A stretch of 7,674 bases of DNA from Pseudomonadota bacterium (GCA_023451915.1 JAEXXS010000319.1:1-7674), one strand, 5' to 3'; shown: positions 1-6,649, numbered from the stretch's first letter. Program-made: numbers and translations. Notes: generated by a model not told the origin, from the sequence alone.

Positions 1-663
1 GCCGTTATCGAGCTTTTCACCAGTCAGGGCTGCAAATCCTGCCCGAAGGCTGACCAAAACTTTGCCAAATTTGCCGATGATCCGAGCGTGCTGGCATTGT
101 CGTTTCACGTCAATTACTGGGACTATATGGGATGGCGCGACACGCTTGCCACCCAGGATAATACCGACCGGCAGAATGCCTATCGCAACGCCTTCAATGC
201 GCGCATGATCTATACGCCGCAGGCCATCATCAATGGCCGCGCCGAGGTCAATGGTCGCGATGCCGGAGCCATCAATGCGCAGCTCGCCGCCGATAAGCTG
301 ACGGTGCCCGTCACGATCGACCGGCTCGACGATGGCCGTTTGTCCATCGCCATTGGTGCAGGTGAGAAGCCCAAATCGCCGGTCCATGTGGTTCTGTTTT
401 ATTTCCGCGACGCGGTGACCATACCAATCACCGAGGGCGAGAATGCCGGTCAGGACATCACCTACCGAAACACGGTGAGTGAGACCAACACGATCGGCCT
501 GTGGGATGGCAAGGCGCTGAAAATCGAACTTCCTGCTTCCGAACTGAAGCGCAAGGATGTTTCTGGCTGTGCAGTCATTCTGCAGGAAACCCGCGACGAC
601 AATTCGCTGGGGCGCATACATGGCGCGGCGATGTTCAAGGAACAAGCCCCGGTCGGTCTCTGA
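1..663 (+). CDS. DUF1223 family thioredoxin-like protein, 5' partial
   Basis: The reading frame is open from the first base and ends at TGA 661-663, giving 220 visible residues; the N-terminus lies outside the window. The visible start (AVIELFTSQGCKSCPKAD) is the hallmark of DUF1223 proteins, with a CxxC pair at visible residues 11 and 14, followed by LALSFHVNYWDYMGW (31-45). YTPQAIINGR (71-80) resembles the cis-proline loop of thioredoxin folds, with the proline at 73. Family members are usually about 230-260 residues with an N-terminal signal peptide, so roughly 15-40 residues are probably missing. The CxxC suggests redox activity, perhaps in the periplasm, but no substrate or reaction is established that I know of. 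A GTG at 88 could be called as a start, but it falls after the CxxC and would delete the core motif. Family assignment is confident; function is inferred. Confidence 0.9.
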   Translation, partial: AVIELFTSQGCKSCPKADQNFAKFADDPSVLALSFHVNYWDYMGWRDTLATQDNTDRQNAYRNAFNARMIYTPQAIINGRAEVNGRDAGAINAQLAADKLTVPVTIDRLDDGRLSIAIGAGEKPKSPVHVVLFYFRDAVTIPITEGENAGQDITYRNTVSETNTIGLWDGKALKIELPASELKRKDVSGCAVILQETRDDNSLGRIHGAAMFKEQAPVGL

Positions 664-693
664 ACGCTGGCGTTTGAGGCGAACGATAGTCAT

Positions 694-714
694 CCATTCG
701 GCAGCGCCGGATGG
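694..714 (+). terminator. Hairpin after the DUF1223 gene, possible weak terminator
   Basis: CCATTCGGC (694-702) pairs with GCCGGATGG (706-714) around the triloop AGC: nine base pairs, one of them a G-U wobble in RNA. It begins 31 bases after the DUF1223 stop. No T-run follows, so it is not a classical intrinsic terminator; it could be an mRNA 3'-end stabiliser or an attenuating hairpin. Confidence 0.4.
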
Positions 715-748
715 TGTGAGTGCAGCGATCCTTTAGTGGGATGATCAA

Positions 749-850
749 GTGTTGCGGCTCGGTCGGACGGAAGTTGGTTCGGCTCGGGCAGTCCTTTGGG
801 CGGGGGGCTTGGGGTCGGACTTACCCGAACCGAACCGTCTCAGGCAACAC
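749..850. repeat. Nested inverted repeats, possible structured RNA element
   Basis: Four pairs of complementary segments nest inside one another: GTGTTGC 749-755 with GCAACAC 844-850; GACGG 766-770 with CCGTC 835-839; GGTTCGG 776-782 with CCGAACC 825-831; AGTCC 790-794 with GGACT 817-821. Read as RNA this is a rod of about 100 nt with internal bulges and a G-rich apical loop. It matches no RNA family I can name from memory; I compared it mentally with SRP RNA, tmRNA and RNase P without agreement. It could be a small RNA, a dispersed palindromic repeat, or chance pairing in GC-rich DNA. The nesting order is what makes chance less attractive. Confidence 0.4.
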
Positions 851-904
851 GTGGATGCTGAAGCCACAATCAGGCTGGAATGCGAAACTGACAAGGCGAA
901 ATTG

Positions 905-950
905 TGTTCACCGATCACCATTGCCGACAGACTTTTGTTTTTCGTGAACA
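905..950. repeat. Inverted repeat with 32-base loop
   Basis: TGTTCAC (905-911) is exactly complementary to GTGAACA (944-950). The loop contains a T-rich stretch (ACTTTTGTTTTTC, 931-943). On the plus strand it lies downstream of the 749-850 element and could be part of the same transcription unit, but the loop is long and the role is unknown. Confidence 0.3.
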
Positions 951-1113
951 GCTAATGCACCTTCAAACAGGCGCAAAATCCGCCATTTTATGAGGGAAAT
1001 CCCGGTCATTTGAACGGTATGCCTGCCGTGCGGACTTGAATTTGTTTCACAAAAGCATCACCCTTCTGTCATGCGTTTCAAGCGCACCTGCCGCTTCGCC
1101 ACCCACAGGGCTG

Positions 1114-1123
1114 AAAGGAAGGA
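1114..1123 (+). promoter_or_regulatory. Ribosome binding site that sets the DUF2794 start
   Basis: The purine tract AAAGGAAGGA lies immediately before ATG 1125 with good spacing for its AAGGA core. The upstream in-frame ATG at 1071 has no comparable tract, so 1125 is the preferred start. Confidence 0.7.
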
Positions 1124-1124
1124 C

Positions 1125-1523
1125 ATGGATATTTCAAGCGCAGTAAGTGAGGATTCCTCATCCTCGTCCAACGCGTCCGCGTCGCCAAAGGTCGTCTCAC
1201 TCGAGCGCGCCAGACCGGCCCCCTCCACCATCAGTTTCGACCGGCATGAACTTGGCAAGATTCTCAACGTCTATGGCCGCATGGTCGCCGCAGGCGCCTG
1301 GCGCGACTATGCCATCGACCATCTGAGCGACCGGGCGGTCTTCTCGATCTTCCGACGCGCCAGCGAAATGCCGCTGTTTCGGATCGAGAAGAATCCCAAG
1401 CTGGCGCAGAAGCAAGGTGCTTATTCGGTCATCGCCGCAAGCGGGCTCATCATGAAGCGCGGCCATGAGCTGGAACGCGTGCTGCGCGTTTTCGACAAGA
1501 GCCTGAAACTCTTCGAGGCTTGA
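1125..1523 (+). CDS. DUF2794 family protein
   Basis: The product is 132 residues. Residues 1-33 are serine-rich, low in complexity and probably disordered (five consecutive serines at 11-15). The conserved domain spans about 36-130: ISFDRHELGKILNVYGRMVA (36-55), WRDYAIDHLSDRAVFSIFRR (59-78), then a stretch with RIEKNPKLAQKQGAY (86-100) and a C-terminal RVFDKSLKL. This matches the small alphaproteobacterial DUF2794 family. There is no signal peptide or membrane segment, so it is likely cytoplasmic. Its molecular role is unknown. The upstream ATG at 1071 would add 18 basic residues unlike the family and lacks a ribosome binding site. It is separated from DUF1223 by a long intergenic stretch and runs into the palindromic repeat element just past its stop, which may end the transcript. 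Confidence 0.88.
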   Translation: MDISSAVSEDSSSSSNASASPKVVSLERARPAPSTISFDRHELGKILNVYGRMVAAGAWRDYAIDHLSDRAVFSIFRRASEMPLFRIEKNPKLAQKQGAYSVIAASGLIMKRGHELERVLRVFDKSLKLFEA

Positions 1524-1536
1524 CTTCGCCTTCGAT

Positions 1537-1617
1537 CCTTCGAGACGCCGCTATCAGCGGCTCCTCAGCATGAGGGGCGTGTAGTCTGCAACGCCCTCAC
1601 CCTGAGCCTGTCGAAGG
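1537..1617. repeat. Composite palindromic intergenic element
   Basis: An outer arm CCTTCGA (1537-1543) is complementary to TCGAAGG (1611-1617). Between the arms are three hairpins in a row: GCCGCT/AGCGGC (1547-1552 with 1556-1561, loop ATC), CCTCA/TGAGG (1563-1567 with 1571-1575, loop GCA), and GAGGGGCGT/ACGCCCTC (1572-1580 with 1591-1598, one bulged G). The last two compete for bases 1572-1575. The wording, especially CCTGAGCCTGTCGAAGG, resembles short palindromic elements scattered between genes in rhizobia and relatives. It lies between converging genes, where such elements can act as two-way transcription barriers. Relation to the Brucella Bru-RS palindromes is possible but not checked. 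Confidence 0.7.
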
Positions 1618-1667
1618 GTGAGCCTGTCGAAGGGTGCGCTTGTCGAAGGGGGGGCTTGTCGAAGGGG
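1604..1667. repeat. 16-bp tandem repeat, four copies
   Basis: Four head-to-tail 16-base units start at 1604, 1620, 1636 and 1652. Copies 1 and 2 are identical (GAGCCTGTCGAAGGGT). Copies 3 (GCGCTTGTCGAAGGGG) and 4 (GGGCTTGTCGAAGGGG) differ from each other by one base and from copies 1-2 by three or four. The unit is the right arm of the adjoining palindromic element, so the array looks like tandem expansion of that arm. Copy number may vary between strains. Confidence 0.85.
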
Positions 1668-1695
1668 GCACTGACTTCACCCGCCATTCCATTTA

Positions 1696-2232
1696 TTAAA
1701 GCGGCGGCGCTCCCGGCTCCAGCGTGCGCCCGCCATTGAGCGGCAGCTGCATCAGCACCGTATCCAGCCAGCGCCCGTGCTTGAAGCCGGAACCTTCAAT
1801 GCGTCCGCAATGTACGAAACCCATGCTTTCATGCAGCCGCACCGAACCGATATTGTTCTCACCATCTCCGATGACAGCCAGAAGCTGCCGGAAGCCCAGC
1901 GCCGTTACCCGTTCGATCAGTTCGCGCAGGAGAAGCTTGCCGACGCCCTTCTGCTTGGCCTCTGGCGCGATATAGATCGAATCCTCCGCAAGCCAGCGAT
2001 AGGCCGGTCTGGTGCGAAAATAGCTGGCATAGGCATAGCCCAGAACCACGCCGTCCTCTTCCGCGATCAGAATGGGGAAACCCTGCGCGGCAAAACCCTC
2101 AAAGCGCTGCCGCAGATCGTCCCGCGACGGCGGCTCGACCTCGTAGGACCCCGAACCGTTCAGCACGGCTTCGGTATAGATTGCCGTGATGGCATCGATA
2201 TCGCTGGGGCGGAAATTGCGGACGACAGGCAT
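1696..2232 (-). CDS. GNAT acetyltransferase, phosphinothricin/methionine-sulfoximine type
   Basis: The product is 178 residues starting MPVVRNFRPSD. The GNAT fold covers about 4-165: N-terminal alpha/beta part with AIYTEAV (17-23), then the acetyl-CoA pyrophosphate loop QKGVGK (94-99) after IYIAP (86-90), and LHESMGF (133-139). GFKHGRWLD (149-157) followed by MQL is typical of the Pat/MddA group, which N-acetylates phosphinothricin, methionine sulfoximine or methionine sulfone using acetyl-CoA in the cytoplasm. The natural substrate cannot be fixed from sequence. The frame extends upstream to 2301, but that extension would run through the neighbouring terminator and a candidate promoter, so ATG 2230-2232 is preferred even though its Shine-Dalgarno is weak. 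The C-terminal tail NGGRTLEPGAPPL is an unconserved-looking extension. It is the last gene before a convergent junction. Confidence 0.87.
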   Translation of the reverse strand: MPVVRNFRPSDIDAITAIYTEAVLNGSGSYEVEPPSRDDLRQRFEGFAAQGFPILIAEEDGVVLGYAYASYFRTRPAYRWLAEDSIYIAPEAKQKGVGKLLLRELIERVTALGFRQLLAVIGDGENNIGSVRLHESMGFVHCGRIEGSGFKHGRWLDTVLMQLPLNGGRTLEPGAPPL

Positions 2233-2252
2233 GAGGCAGAACCGGAGAGATG

Positions 2253-2283
2253 ATTTTACACGGGCTCCAGCATGCACCATCAA
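2253..2283 (-). promoter_or_regulatory. Candidate promoter of the GNAT gene
   Basis: Read on the minus strand, TTGATG (2278-2283) and TAAAAT (2253-2258) resemble -35 and -10 boxes, with a rather long 19-base spacer. Transcription would start about 15 bases before ATG 2232. Its position between the preceding terminator and the start codon fits an independent GNAT transcript. Confidence 0.4.
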
Positions 2284-2295
2284 ACCGCCCCGCAA

Positions 2296-2327
2296 AAGCA
2301 AAAAGGGCAGCGTTTCCGCTGCCCTTT
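2296..2327 (-). terminator. Intrinsic terminator of the BI-1 gene
   Basis: AAAGGGCAGCG (2302-2312) and CGCTGCCCTTT (2317-2327) form a perfect 11-bp stem around TTTC. On the minus strand the stem is followed by TTTTTGCTTTT-like sequence, giving the U-tract of a factor-independent terminator. It begins 22 bases after the BI-1 stop codon. It separates BI-1 from the same-strand GNAT gene. Confidence 0.85.
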
Positions 2328-2349
2328 CCCTATCAACGTCCTCTGCTGA

Positions 2350-3132
2350 TTAGTCACGATTGCCCATGAACTGCAGCAGGAAGGTGAACATGTTGATGAA
2401 GTCGAGATAGAGACGCAGCGCGCCCATCACGACCTTGCGGCCCTGCGTATCCGAGGCATCGCCTTCGTAATACATTTCCTTGATCGACTGGGTGTCGTAG
2501 GCGGTGAGGCCTGCGAAGATCAGAACGCCGATCACCGAGATTGCAAACTGCAATGCCGAGGAGCCGAGGAAGATGTTGACGACCGAAGCCAGGATCAGGC
2601 CGAACAGGCCCATGATCAGGAACGAGCCCATAGCGGACAGGTCACGCTTGGTCGTATAGCCGTAGAGCGATAGCGCGCCGAAAGAGGCAGCCGTCACGAA
2701 GAAGGTGCGAACGATGCTCTGGCCGGTGAAGACCAGGAAGATTGACGACAGCGACAGGCCGACAAGAGCTGCATAGCCCCAGAAGACGGCGTTAGCGGTC
2801 GAGACCGAAAGACGTTCGATGCGGAAGCTCAGGAAGAACACTGCCGCAAGCGGCGCAAGCATCACCACCCAGCGCAGCGGCGAGGTGTAGAGCGCGACGC
2901 CAAGGCCCGTGAGCATCTTGCCATTGGCAAGCTGCGCGACGGCTGCGGACGGGTCCGTCGTCGTTGCGAGCGCCGCAACGGCGAATGCAGCAAGGCCGGT
3001 AACGGCCAGGCCGATAGCCATCATGTTGTAGACGCCCAGCATATAGCTGCGCAAACCCTGATCGATGCCTGCATCGGCGCGAGCGCCGCCTACCGGCCTT
3101 TGCTGCGCCTGAATATTGCGAAAGTCAGCCAT
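2350..3132 (-). CDS. Bax inhibitor-1/YccA family inner-membrane protein
   Basis: The product is 260 residues. A polar N-terminus (1-30) is followed by about seven hydrophobic segments, roughly 33-57, 83-103, 112-135, 141-160, 167-190, 194-213 and 235-257. The family signatures are FAGLTAYDTQSIKEMY (206-221) and LYLDFINMF (241-249). Asp213 and Asp244 match the position of the paired aspartates that, in the Bacillus homologue YetJ, form a pH-sensitive gate for calcium leak; E. coli relatives YccA and YbhL are linked to membrane protease control and membrane homeostasis. The role here is inferred from the family. The start ATG 3130-3132 has an AAGAGGA tract eight bases upstream. Length is slightly above the usual 215-240 because of the N-terminal tail and the loop at 57-75. 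It appears monocistronic, with its own promoter and terminator. Confidence 0.93.
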   Translation of the reverse strand: MADFRNIQAQQRPVGGARADAGIDQGLRSYMLGVYNMMAIGLAVTGLAAFAVAALATTTDPSAAVAQLANGKMLTGLGVALYTSPLRWVVMLAPLAAVFFLSFRIERLSVSTANAVFWGYAALVGLSLSSIFLVFTGQSIVRTFFVTAASFGALSLYGYTTKRDLSAMGSFLIMGLFGLILASVVNIFLGSSALQFAISVIGVLIFAGLTAYDTQSIKEMYYEGDASDTQGRKVVMGALRLYLDFINMFTFLLQFMGNRD

Positions 3133-3140
3133 GACTTAAA

Positions 3141-3147
3141 TCCTCTT
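3141..3147 (-). promoter_or_regulatory. Ribosome binding site of the BI-1 gene
   Basis: On the minus strand AAGAGGA lies eight bases before ATG 3132, a good Shine-Dalgarno that supports this start. Confidence 0.65.
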
Positions 3148-3191
3148 GCCATGTCCCGTCCGGTGTCGGGGCGCTCATGAAGGCAGAGCCG

Positions 3192-3211
3192 CCGCCAGGC
3201 GCCGCTGGCGG
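3192..3211 (-). other. Hairpin in the BI-1 leader
   Basis: CCGCCAG (3192-3198) and CTGGCGG (3205-3211) form a perfect 7-bp GC-rich stem with a six-base loop. It lies between the candidate promoter and the ribosome binding site, so it would sit early in a leader of about 95 nt. It may stabilise the mRNA or tune expression; no T-run follows. Confidence 0.45.
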
Positions 3212-3233
3212 GACTCCAGCATGCCTGCCTGAC

Positions 3234-3262
3234 ATTATGGGGTTTATGGCCCTCACGTACAA
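3234..3262 (-). promoter_or_regulatory. Candidate sigma-70 promoter of the BI-1 gene
   Basis: On the minus strand TTGTAC (3257-3262) and CATAAT (3234-3239) are separated by exactly 17 bases; the -10 matches five of six consensus bases. It lies just downstream of the probable end of the ybbAP transcript. Start of transcription would be near 3227, leaving a leader of about 95 nt. Confidence 0.6.
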
Positions 3263-3273
3263 GTACCACCTGT

Positions 3274-3314
3274 AAAAAAACGCGAGGGCGAAAGCGGAAA
3301 GCCGAACCGCTTTC
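3274..3314 (-). terminator. Possible terminator of ybbA-ybbP
   Basis: On the minus strand GAAAGCGG and CCGCTTTC (3307-3314 with 3290-3297) make an 8-bp stem with a nine-base loop, 53 bases after the ybbP stop. A seven-base T-run (3274-3280) follows, but nine bases intervene between stem and T-run, so this is not a textbook terminator. Confidence 0.4.
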
Positions 3315-3366
3315 TCCATAGGATCCAATGGCTTATGCTTTTTGGGCCCTTCACATTACAAATCGC

Positions 3367-5916
3367 TCATATAGTCCGGAGCACTTGTGCGGGCTTCTGG
3401 CCCAGCACGCGCCATGTACCAGCCAATCCGAAACCAACGGTGAGCACCAGCGCAACCGCCACGGTCATCACCGCCACATCAGGCAGGAATTGCGCTTTGA
3501 GCTTCATGATTTCCACCACGACATACCAGCCAGCCGCGCTGCCTGCCGCAAGCGCAAAAAGGGCTGTGGCGAGACCGAGCAGCATATATTCCATGACATA
3601 GGCTGCAATCAGCGTGCGCCGTGTGGCCCCCAATGTTTTCAGCACCACCGCATCGTGCACCCGGGCGCGATTGCCCGCAGCCAGCGCACCGCCCAGCACC
3701 AGAACCGAAGCGGCAAGCGCAATGGAGGCCGCAGCGCGAATGGCTGTTGCAAGCTGGCTGATGAGATCGTTGGCGACATTGAGCGCGTCGGTCACGCTGA
3801 CAGTCGTGACAGCGGGCCATGTCTTGGTGACTTGTCGGAGCACATCGGGCGCGCGGTTTTTCTGGCCGTCCGGAATGGTGAGCGTTGCAAGCCATGTCGC
3901 TGGCGCACCCGCAAATGTGTTAGGCGAGAACACCATGACGAAATTCATCGCCAGCGTTTCCCACTGCACCTGCCGGAAGCTCGCGATCTTTGCGGTGATG
4001 TTGCGACCCAGCACATTGACCGTCACCTTGTCTCCAAGCTTCAGGCCCAGTTCCTTGCCTTCTCGTTCAGAGAAGGAGACCAGCGGTTCGCCGCTATAGT
4101 CGGCAGGCCACCATTTCCCCTCACTCAGCGTCGAATTGTCCGGCACCTTATCGGCAAAGGTTATGCCGCGGTCGCCGCGCAGAACCCAGGCCGCCTCAGG
4201 CGGAATGGTCATGTCGCGTACATTGGTGCCGTTGAAAGCCATAATGCGCCCGCGCAGCATAGGGCCGGAGGTGAGCTTACCGTCCGGCACGATGCCGCTC
4301 ACCAGCTTGGTGAAATCGCCAATGTCGCGGTTCTGGATATCGACGAAAAAGAAATCCGGCGCCTGTGCGGGAATGTTCTCGGTCACCTGACGGCGCAGAT
4401 TGCCGTCGATCAGCGCAATCGCCACCATCAGCGTGAGGCCAAGGCCGAGCGAAAGCACCACCGAAGGGGTAAGCGCGCCCGGGCGGTGAATATTGCCGAC
4501 GGCAAGCCGAAGCGCCGTCGAGCGTACACGCGGTGCACGGCGGGCAAGCCAGCCTATGCCATCAGCCACAAGCCGCAGCACGCCGAAAGCGGCAATGGCC
4601 GAGACAATGAAGATCGCCGCGATGCGCCGGTCATAGGCAACGTAAAGCGCCAGAGCGGCGAGCGCCGCGATCAGCAGAACCGCAAGGCCGAGATAGAGCA
4701 GCGGCGGCAGGCCGCGCTGCTCAAAGCCCTGCTCGCGGAAGAGCGCCGTCGCCGGAATATCGCGCGCGCGGCCAAGCGGAATGATTGCAAAGGCAAGCGT
4801 GGTGATCAGGCCGAAGACGGCAGCAAGCGCCAGCGCGCCGGGGAAAAAGCCGCCGCCACCGGCGACCGGCAGATAATTAGCAAGCGCCAGTGCCGCCGCA
4901 TAGGGAATGATCGCCGCCAGAACGAGCCCCAGCACAATACCGATCAGGCCGATCACCATGATCTGCACGAGATAGACCAGAACCGCAAAGCGCGCAGGCG
5001 CGCCAAGCGACTTGAAGGTCGCGATCACGCCGCGCTTGCCGTCGAGATAGGCGCGCACCGCATTGGCGACGCCGACGCCACCGACGATCAAAGCCGTCAG
5101 GCCCACCAGCGTGAGGAATTGCGAGAAGCGCTCGATATTGGCGCTCAGCGCCGGAGCGGCATTGGCGCGGGAGCGAATATTCCATCCGGCATCCGGGAAA
5201 TCGGCAGTCGCCAGCCGTCTGACTTCAGCAATGGCTGCATCCGGCGCGCCATCGGGAAGCGCGACCTTATAGATATGGTCGACAAGGCTGCCGGGCTGGA
5301 TCAGACCAGACGCGCGCAAGCCATCAAGCGAAACCAGAAAACGCGGCGCGAAATTGAAGCCCGACGACAAGAGGTCCGGTTCGCTTTCGATCACACCGCG
5401 CAGTTCAAAGGTCTGCCCGCCGAGCAGCACCTTTGCGCCGAGCGACAGCCCCATGCGGTTGAGAAAATCCTGCGAGACCGCAGCGCCGTAAACATCGCCT
5501 TTGATGGCCGTCATATCGGCCAGCGACTGCTCCGGCGCGACCTTCAGCGCGCCATAAAGCGGATAGGCGGCATCGACCGCCTTCACCTCGACCAGCGACT
5601 GGTCGGAACCATCTGGCATGCGGGCCATGGAGCGCATTGTGGCGCTTTCGGCCATTCTGCCCTGCTTTTCGATGAAGACGCGCTCTTGCGCCGTTGCTTC
5701 GCGCTGATTGAGCGCAAAGCTGACATCGCCGCCCAGAATGCTCTGACCTTCCGATGCAATGCCGGTGCTGACTGACCGCGCCACGGAGTTGACGCCGCCG
5801 ATCGCCGCCACGCCAAGCGCGATACAGGCCAGAAAAATATAGAAACCGGCAAGCCCGCCGCGCATTTCGCGCAGCGCAAAGCGGAGTGCCAGCGAAAGCG
5901 AGGTCGCAGATCTCAT
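3367..5916 (-). CDS. ybbP: YbbP-like ABC transporter permease (FtsX/MacB superfamily)
   Basis: The product is 849 residues with about ten membrane segments: about 24-47, 264-288, 316-340, 360-382, 405-428, 430-452, 483-503, 727-750, 772-797 and 815-835. Two large extracytoplasmic domains (about 48-262 and 504-725) of the MacB periplasmic-core type are each followed by an FtsX-like core (about 265-385 and 728-845). The repeated motif FKSLGA (301-306) / LKTLGA (759-764) marks the coupling region of both halves. Such permeases belong to the mechanotransmission (type VII) ABC class, which moves or extracts periplasmic or membrane-embedded hydrophobic molecules rather than importing nutrients. E. 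coli YbbP is about 804 residues. ATG 5914-5916 overlaps the ybbA stop as ATGA, implying translational coupling. The frame extends upstream to 5982 within ybbA, but those 22 residues are the wrong frame of ybbA and were left out. Confidence 0.92.
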   Translation of the reverse strand: MRSATSLSLALRFALREMRGGLAGFYIFLACIALGVAAIGGVNSVARSVSTGIASEGQSILGGDVSFALNQREATAQERVFIEKQGRMAESATMRSMARMPDGSDQSLVEVKAVDAAYPLYGALKVAPEQSLADMTAIKGDVYGAAVSQDFLNRMGLSLGAKVLLGGQTFELRGVIESEPDLLSSGFNFAPRFLVSLDGLRASGLIQPGSLVDHIYKVALPDGAPDAAIAEVRRLATADFPDAGWNIRSRANAAPALSANIERFSQFLTLVGLTALIVGGVGVANAVRAYLDGKRGVIATFKSLGAPARFAVLVYLVQIMVIGLIGIVLGLVLAAIIPYAAALALANYLPVAGGGGFFPGALALAAVFGLITTLAFAIIPLGRARDIPATALFREQGFEQRGLPPLLYLGLAVLLIAALAALALYVAYDRRIAAIFIVSAIAAFGVLRLVADGIGWLARRAPRVRSTALRLAVGNIHRPGALTPSVVLSLGLGLTLMVAIALIDGNLRRQVTENIPAQAPDFFFVDIQNRDIGDFTKLVSGIVPDGKLTSGPMLRGRIMAFNGTNVRDMTIPPEAAWVLRGDRGITFADKVPDNSTLSEGKWWPADYSGEPLVSFSEREGKELGLKLGDKVTVNVLGRNITAKIASFRQVQWETLAMNFVMVFSPNTFAGAPATWLATLTIPDGQKNRAPDVLRQVTKTWPAVTTVSVTDALNVANDLISQLATAIRAAASIALAASVLVLGGALAAGNRARVHDAVVLKTLGATRRTLIAAYVMEYMLLGLATALFALAAGSAAGWYVVVEIMKLKAQFLPDVAVMTVAVALVLTVGFGLAGTWRVLGQKPAQVLRTI

Positions 5917-6641
5917 GCGCCAGCCGCCAGTTTCGCAAACACCGCACCACCCTCGGCAGTTTCTTCGATGCGACCAGAGCAAACGGGAATCTCACGGTCG
6001 CAACGCGCAGCCAGCGACGGATCATGCGTGACGAGCACCATGGTCAGCCCATTTTCGCGCTGTTTGGCGAAGAGCAGATCGGCGATCTGACGGCCCGTCG
6101 TGGTGTCGAGATTGCCCGTCGGCTCGTCGGCTATCAGAATTTTCGGCGATGGTGCCAGGGCGCGGGCAATCGCCACGCGCTGCTGCTCGCCGCCGGAGAG
6201 TTCGGATGGATAATGCGTCAGACGTTCGCCGAGCCCAACGGCCTTCAACTCGCGCTCCGCAACTTCGAAAGCATCGCGGCGTCCGGCCAGTTCCAGCGGA
6301 ACCGCCACATTTTCCAGCGCCGTCATGTTGGGAATGAGATGAAACGACTGGAAGACGATACCGATATTGGCGCCGCGAAAAGCGGCTGCCTGATCCTCGC
6401 TCATCTGGCTGATCGTCTCGCCCGCGATCTTCACAGTTCCGTTATCGACATGTTCCAGCCCGGCCAGAACCATGAGAAGTGTGGATTTGCCCGAGCCGGA
6501 TGGACCGACGATACCGACCGACTGGCCTTGCGCAATATGGAGCGAGACGCCCTTCAGCACATGCACCGATGAGGCGGCATGGCCGAGTGTCAGATGAACG
6601 TTGTCAAGTTCGATAATCGGGCCAACAGCCTGTTCCGTCAC
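5913..6641 (-). CDS. ybbA: YbbA-like ABC transporter ATP-binding protein
   Basis: The product is 242 residues with a complete nucleotide-binding domain: Walker [10 protein letters not shown] (46-54), Q-loop Gln98 in VFQSFHLIP, signature LSGGEQQR (148-155), Walker B ILIADEP (168-174, catalytic Glu173), D-loop NLD (177-179) and switch His206. The [16 protein letters not shown] stretch and ADEPTGNLD place it in the LolD/MacB/FtsE-like group that partners FtsX-type permeases. It hydrolyses ATP on the cytoplasmic face to drive YbbP. The start is a GTG (6639-6641) backed by AGGAAG eight bases upstream (6650-6655); no upstream ATG competes well. All catalytic residues are intact. It is the first gene of the operon and diverges from tesA. 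Confidence 0.93.
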   Translation of the reverse strand: MTEQAVGPIIELDNVHLTLGHAASSVHVLKGVSLHIAQGQSVGIVGPSGSGKSTLLMVLAGLEHVDNGTVKIAGETISQMSEDQAAAFRGANIGIVFQSFHLIPNMTALENVAVPLELAGRRDAFEVAERELKAVGLGERLTHYPSELSGGEQQRVAIARALAPSPKILIADEPTGNLDTTTGRQIADLLFAKQRENGLTMVLVTHDPSLAARCDREIPVCSGRIEETAEGGAVFAKLAAGA

Positions 6642-6649
6642 GCGGTTTT

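Larger units (their letters stand above)
664..1124. other. Gene-poor, dyad-rich intergenic region
   Basis: These 461 bases separate two plus-strand genes. Short open frames exist (720-947 and 749-955), but their products look like random reading of GC-rich DNA, have no recognisable family and lack a ribosome binding site. The stretch instead contains inverted repeats: a hairpin at 694-714, a nested set at 749-850, a long-loop pair at 905-950, and a small AT-rich pair (AAAAT 975-979 with ATTTT 985-989). I could not identify a convincing promoter for the downstream DUF2794 gene, although one must lie here unless the gene is read through from DUF1223. Confidence 0.6.

Noticed and set aside
720..955. 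Two overlapping short plus-strand frames (720-947 and 749-955)
   Set aside because: There is no recognisable family, no good ribosome binding site, and the composition looks random. The inverted repeats in the same place explain the sequence better than a protein does.
1011..1060. Promoter or heat-shock-type box upstream of DUF2794 (TTGAAC / CTTGAAT)
   Set aside because: No matching -10 or heat-shock partner element at a sensible distance; too weak to list.
1604..1667. CRISPR array
   Set aside because: The 16-base units abut with no spacers and are imperfect copies of a palindrome arm, so this is a tandem repeat.
3125..3328. Minus-strand 67-codon frame overlapping the BI-1 start
   Set aside because: It covers the BI-1 promoter, leader hairpin and ribosome binding site, and has no family resemblance.
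3328..5775. Very long plus-strand open frame (815 codons) opposite ybbP
   Set aside because: Its translation is rich in Arg, His, Gln and Ala without any domain, membrane segment or ribosome binding site, as expected for the antisense of a GC-rich gene. The minus-strand frame has clear FtsX/MacB architecture and is coupled to ybbA.
5886..6572. Plus-strand 228-codon frame opposite ybbA
   Set aside because: It is antisense to a complete ATP-binding domain with all motifs; its product has no recognisable features.
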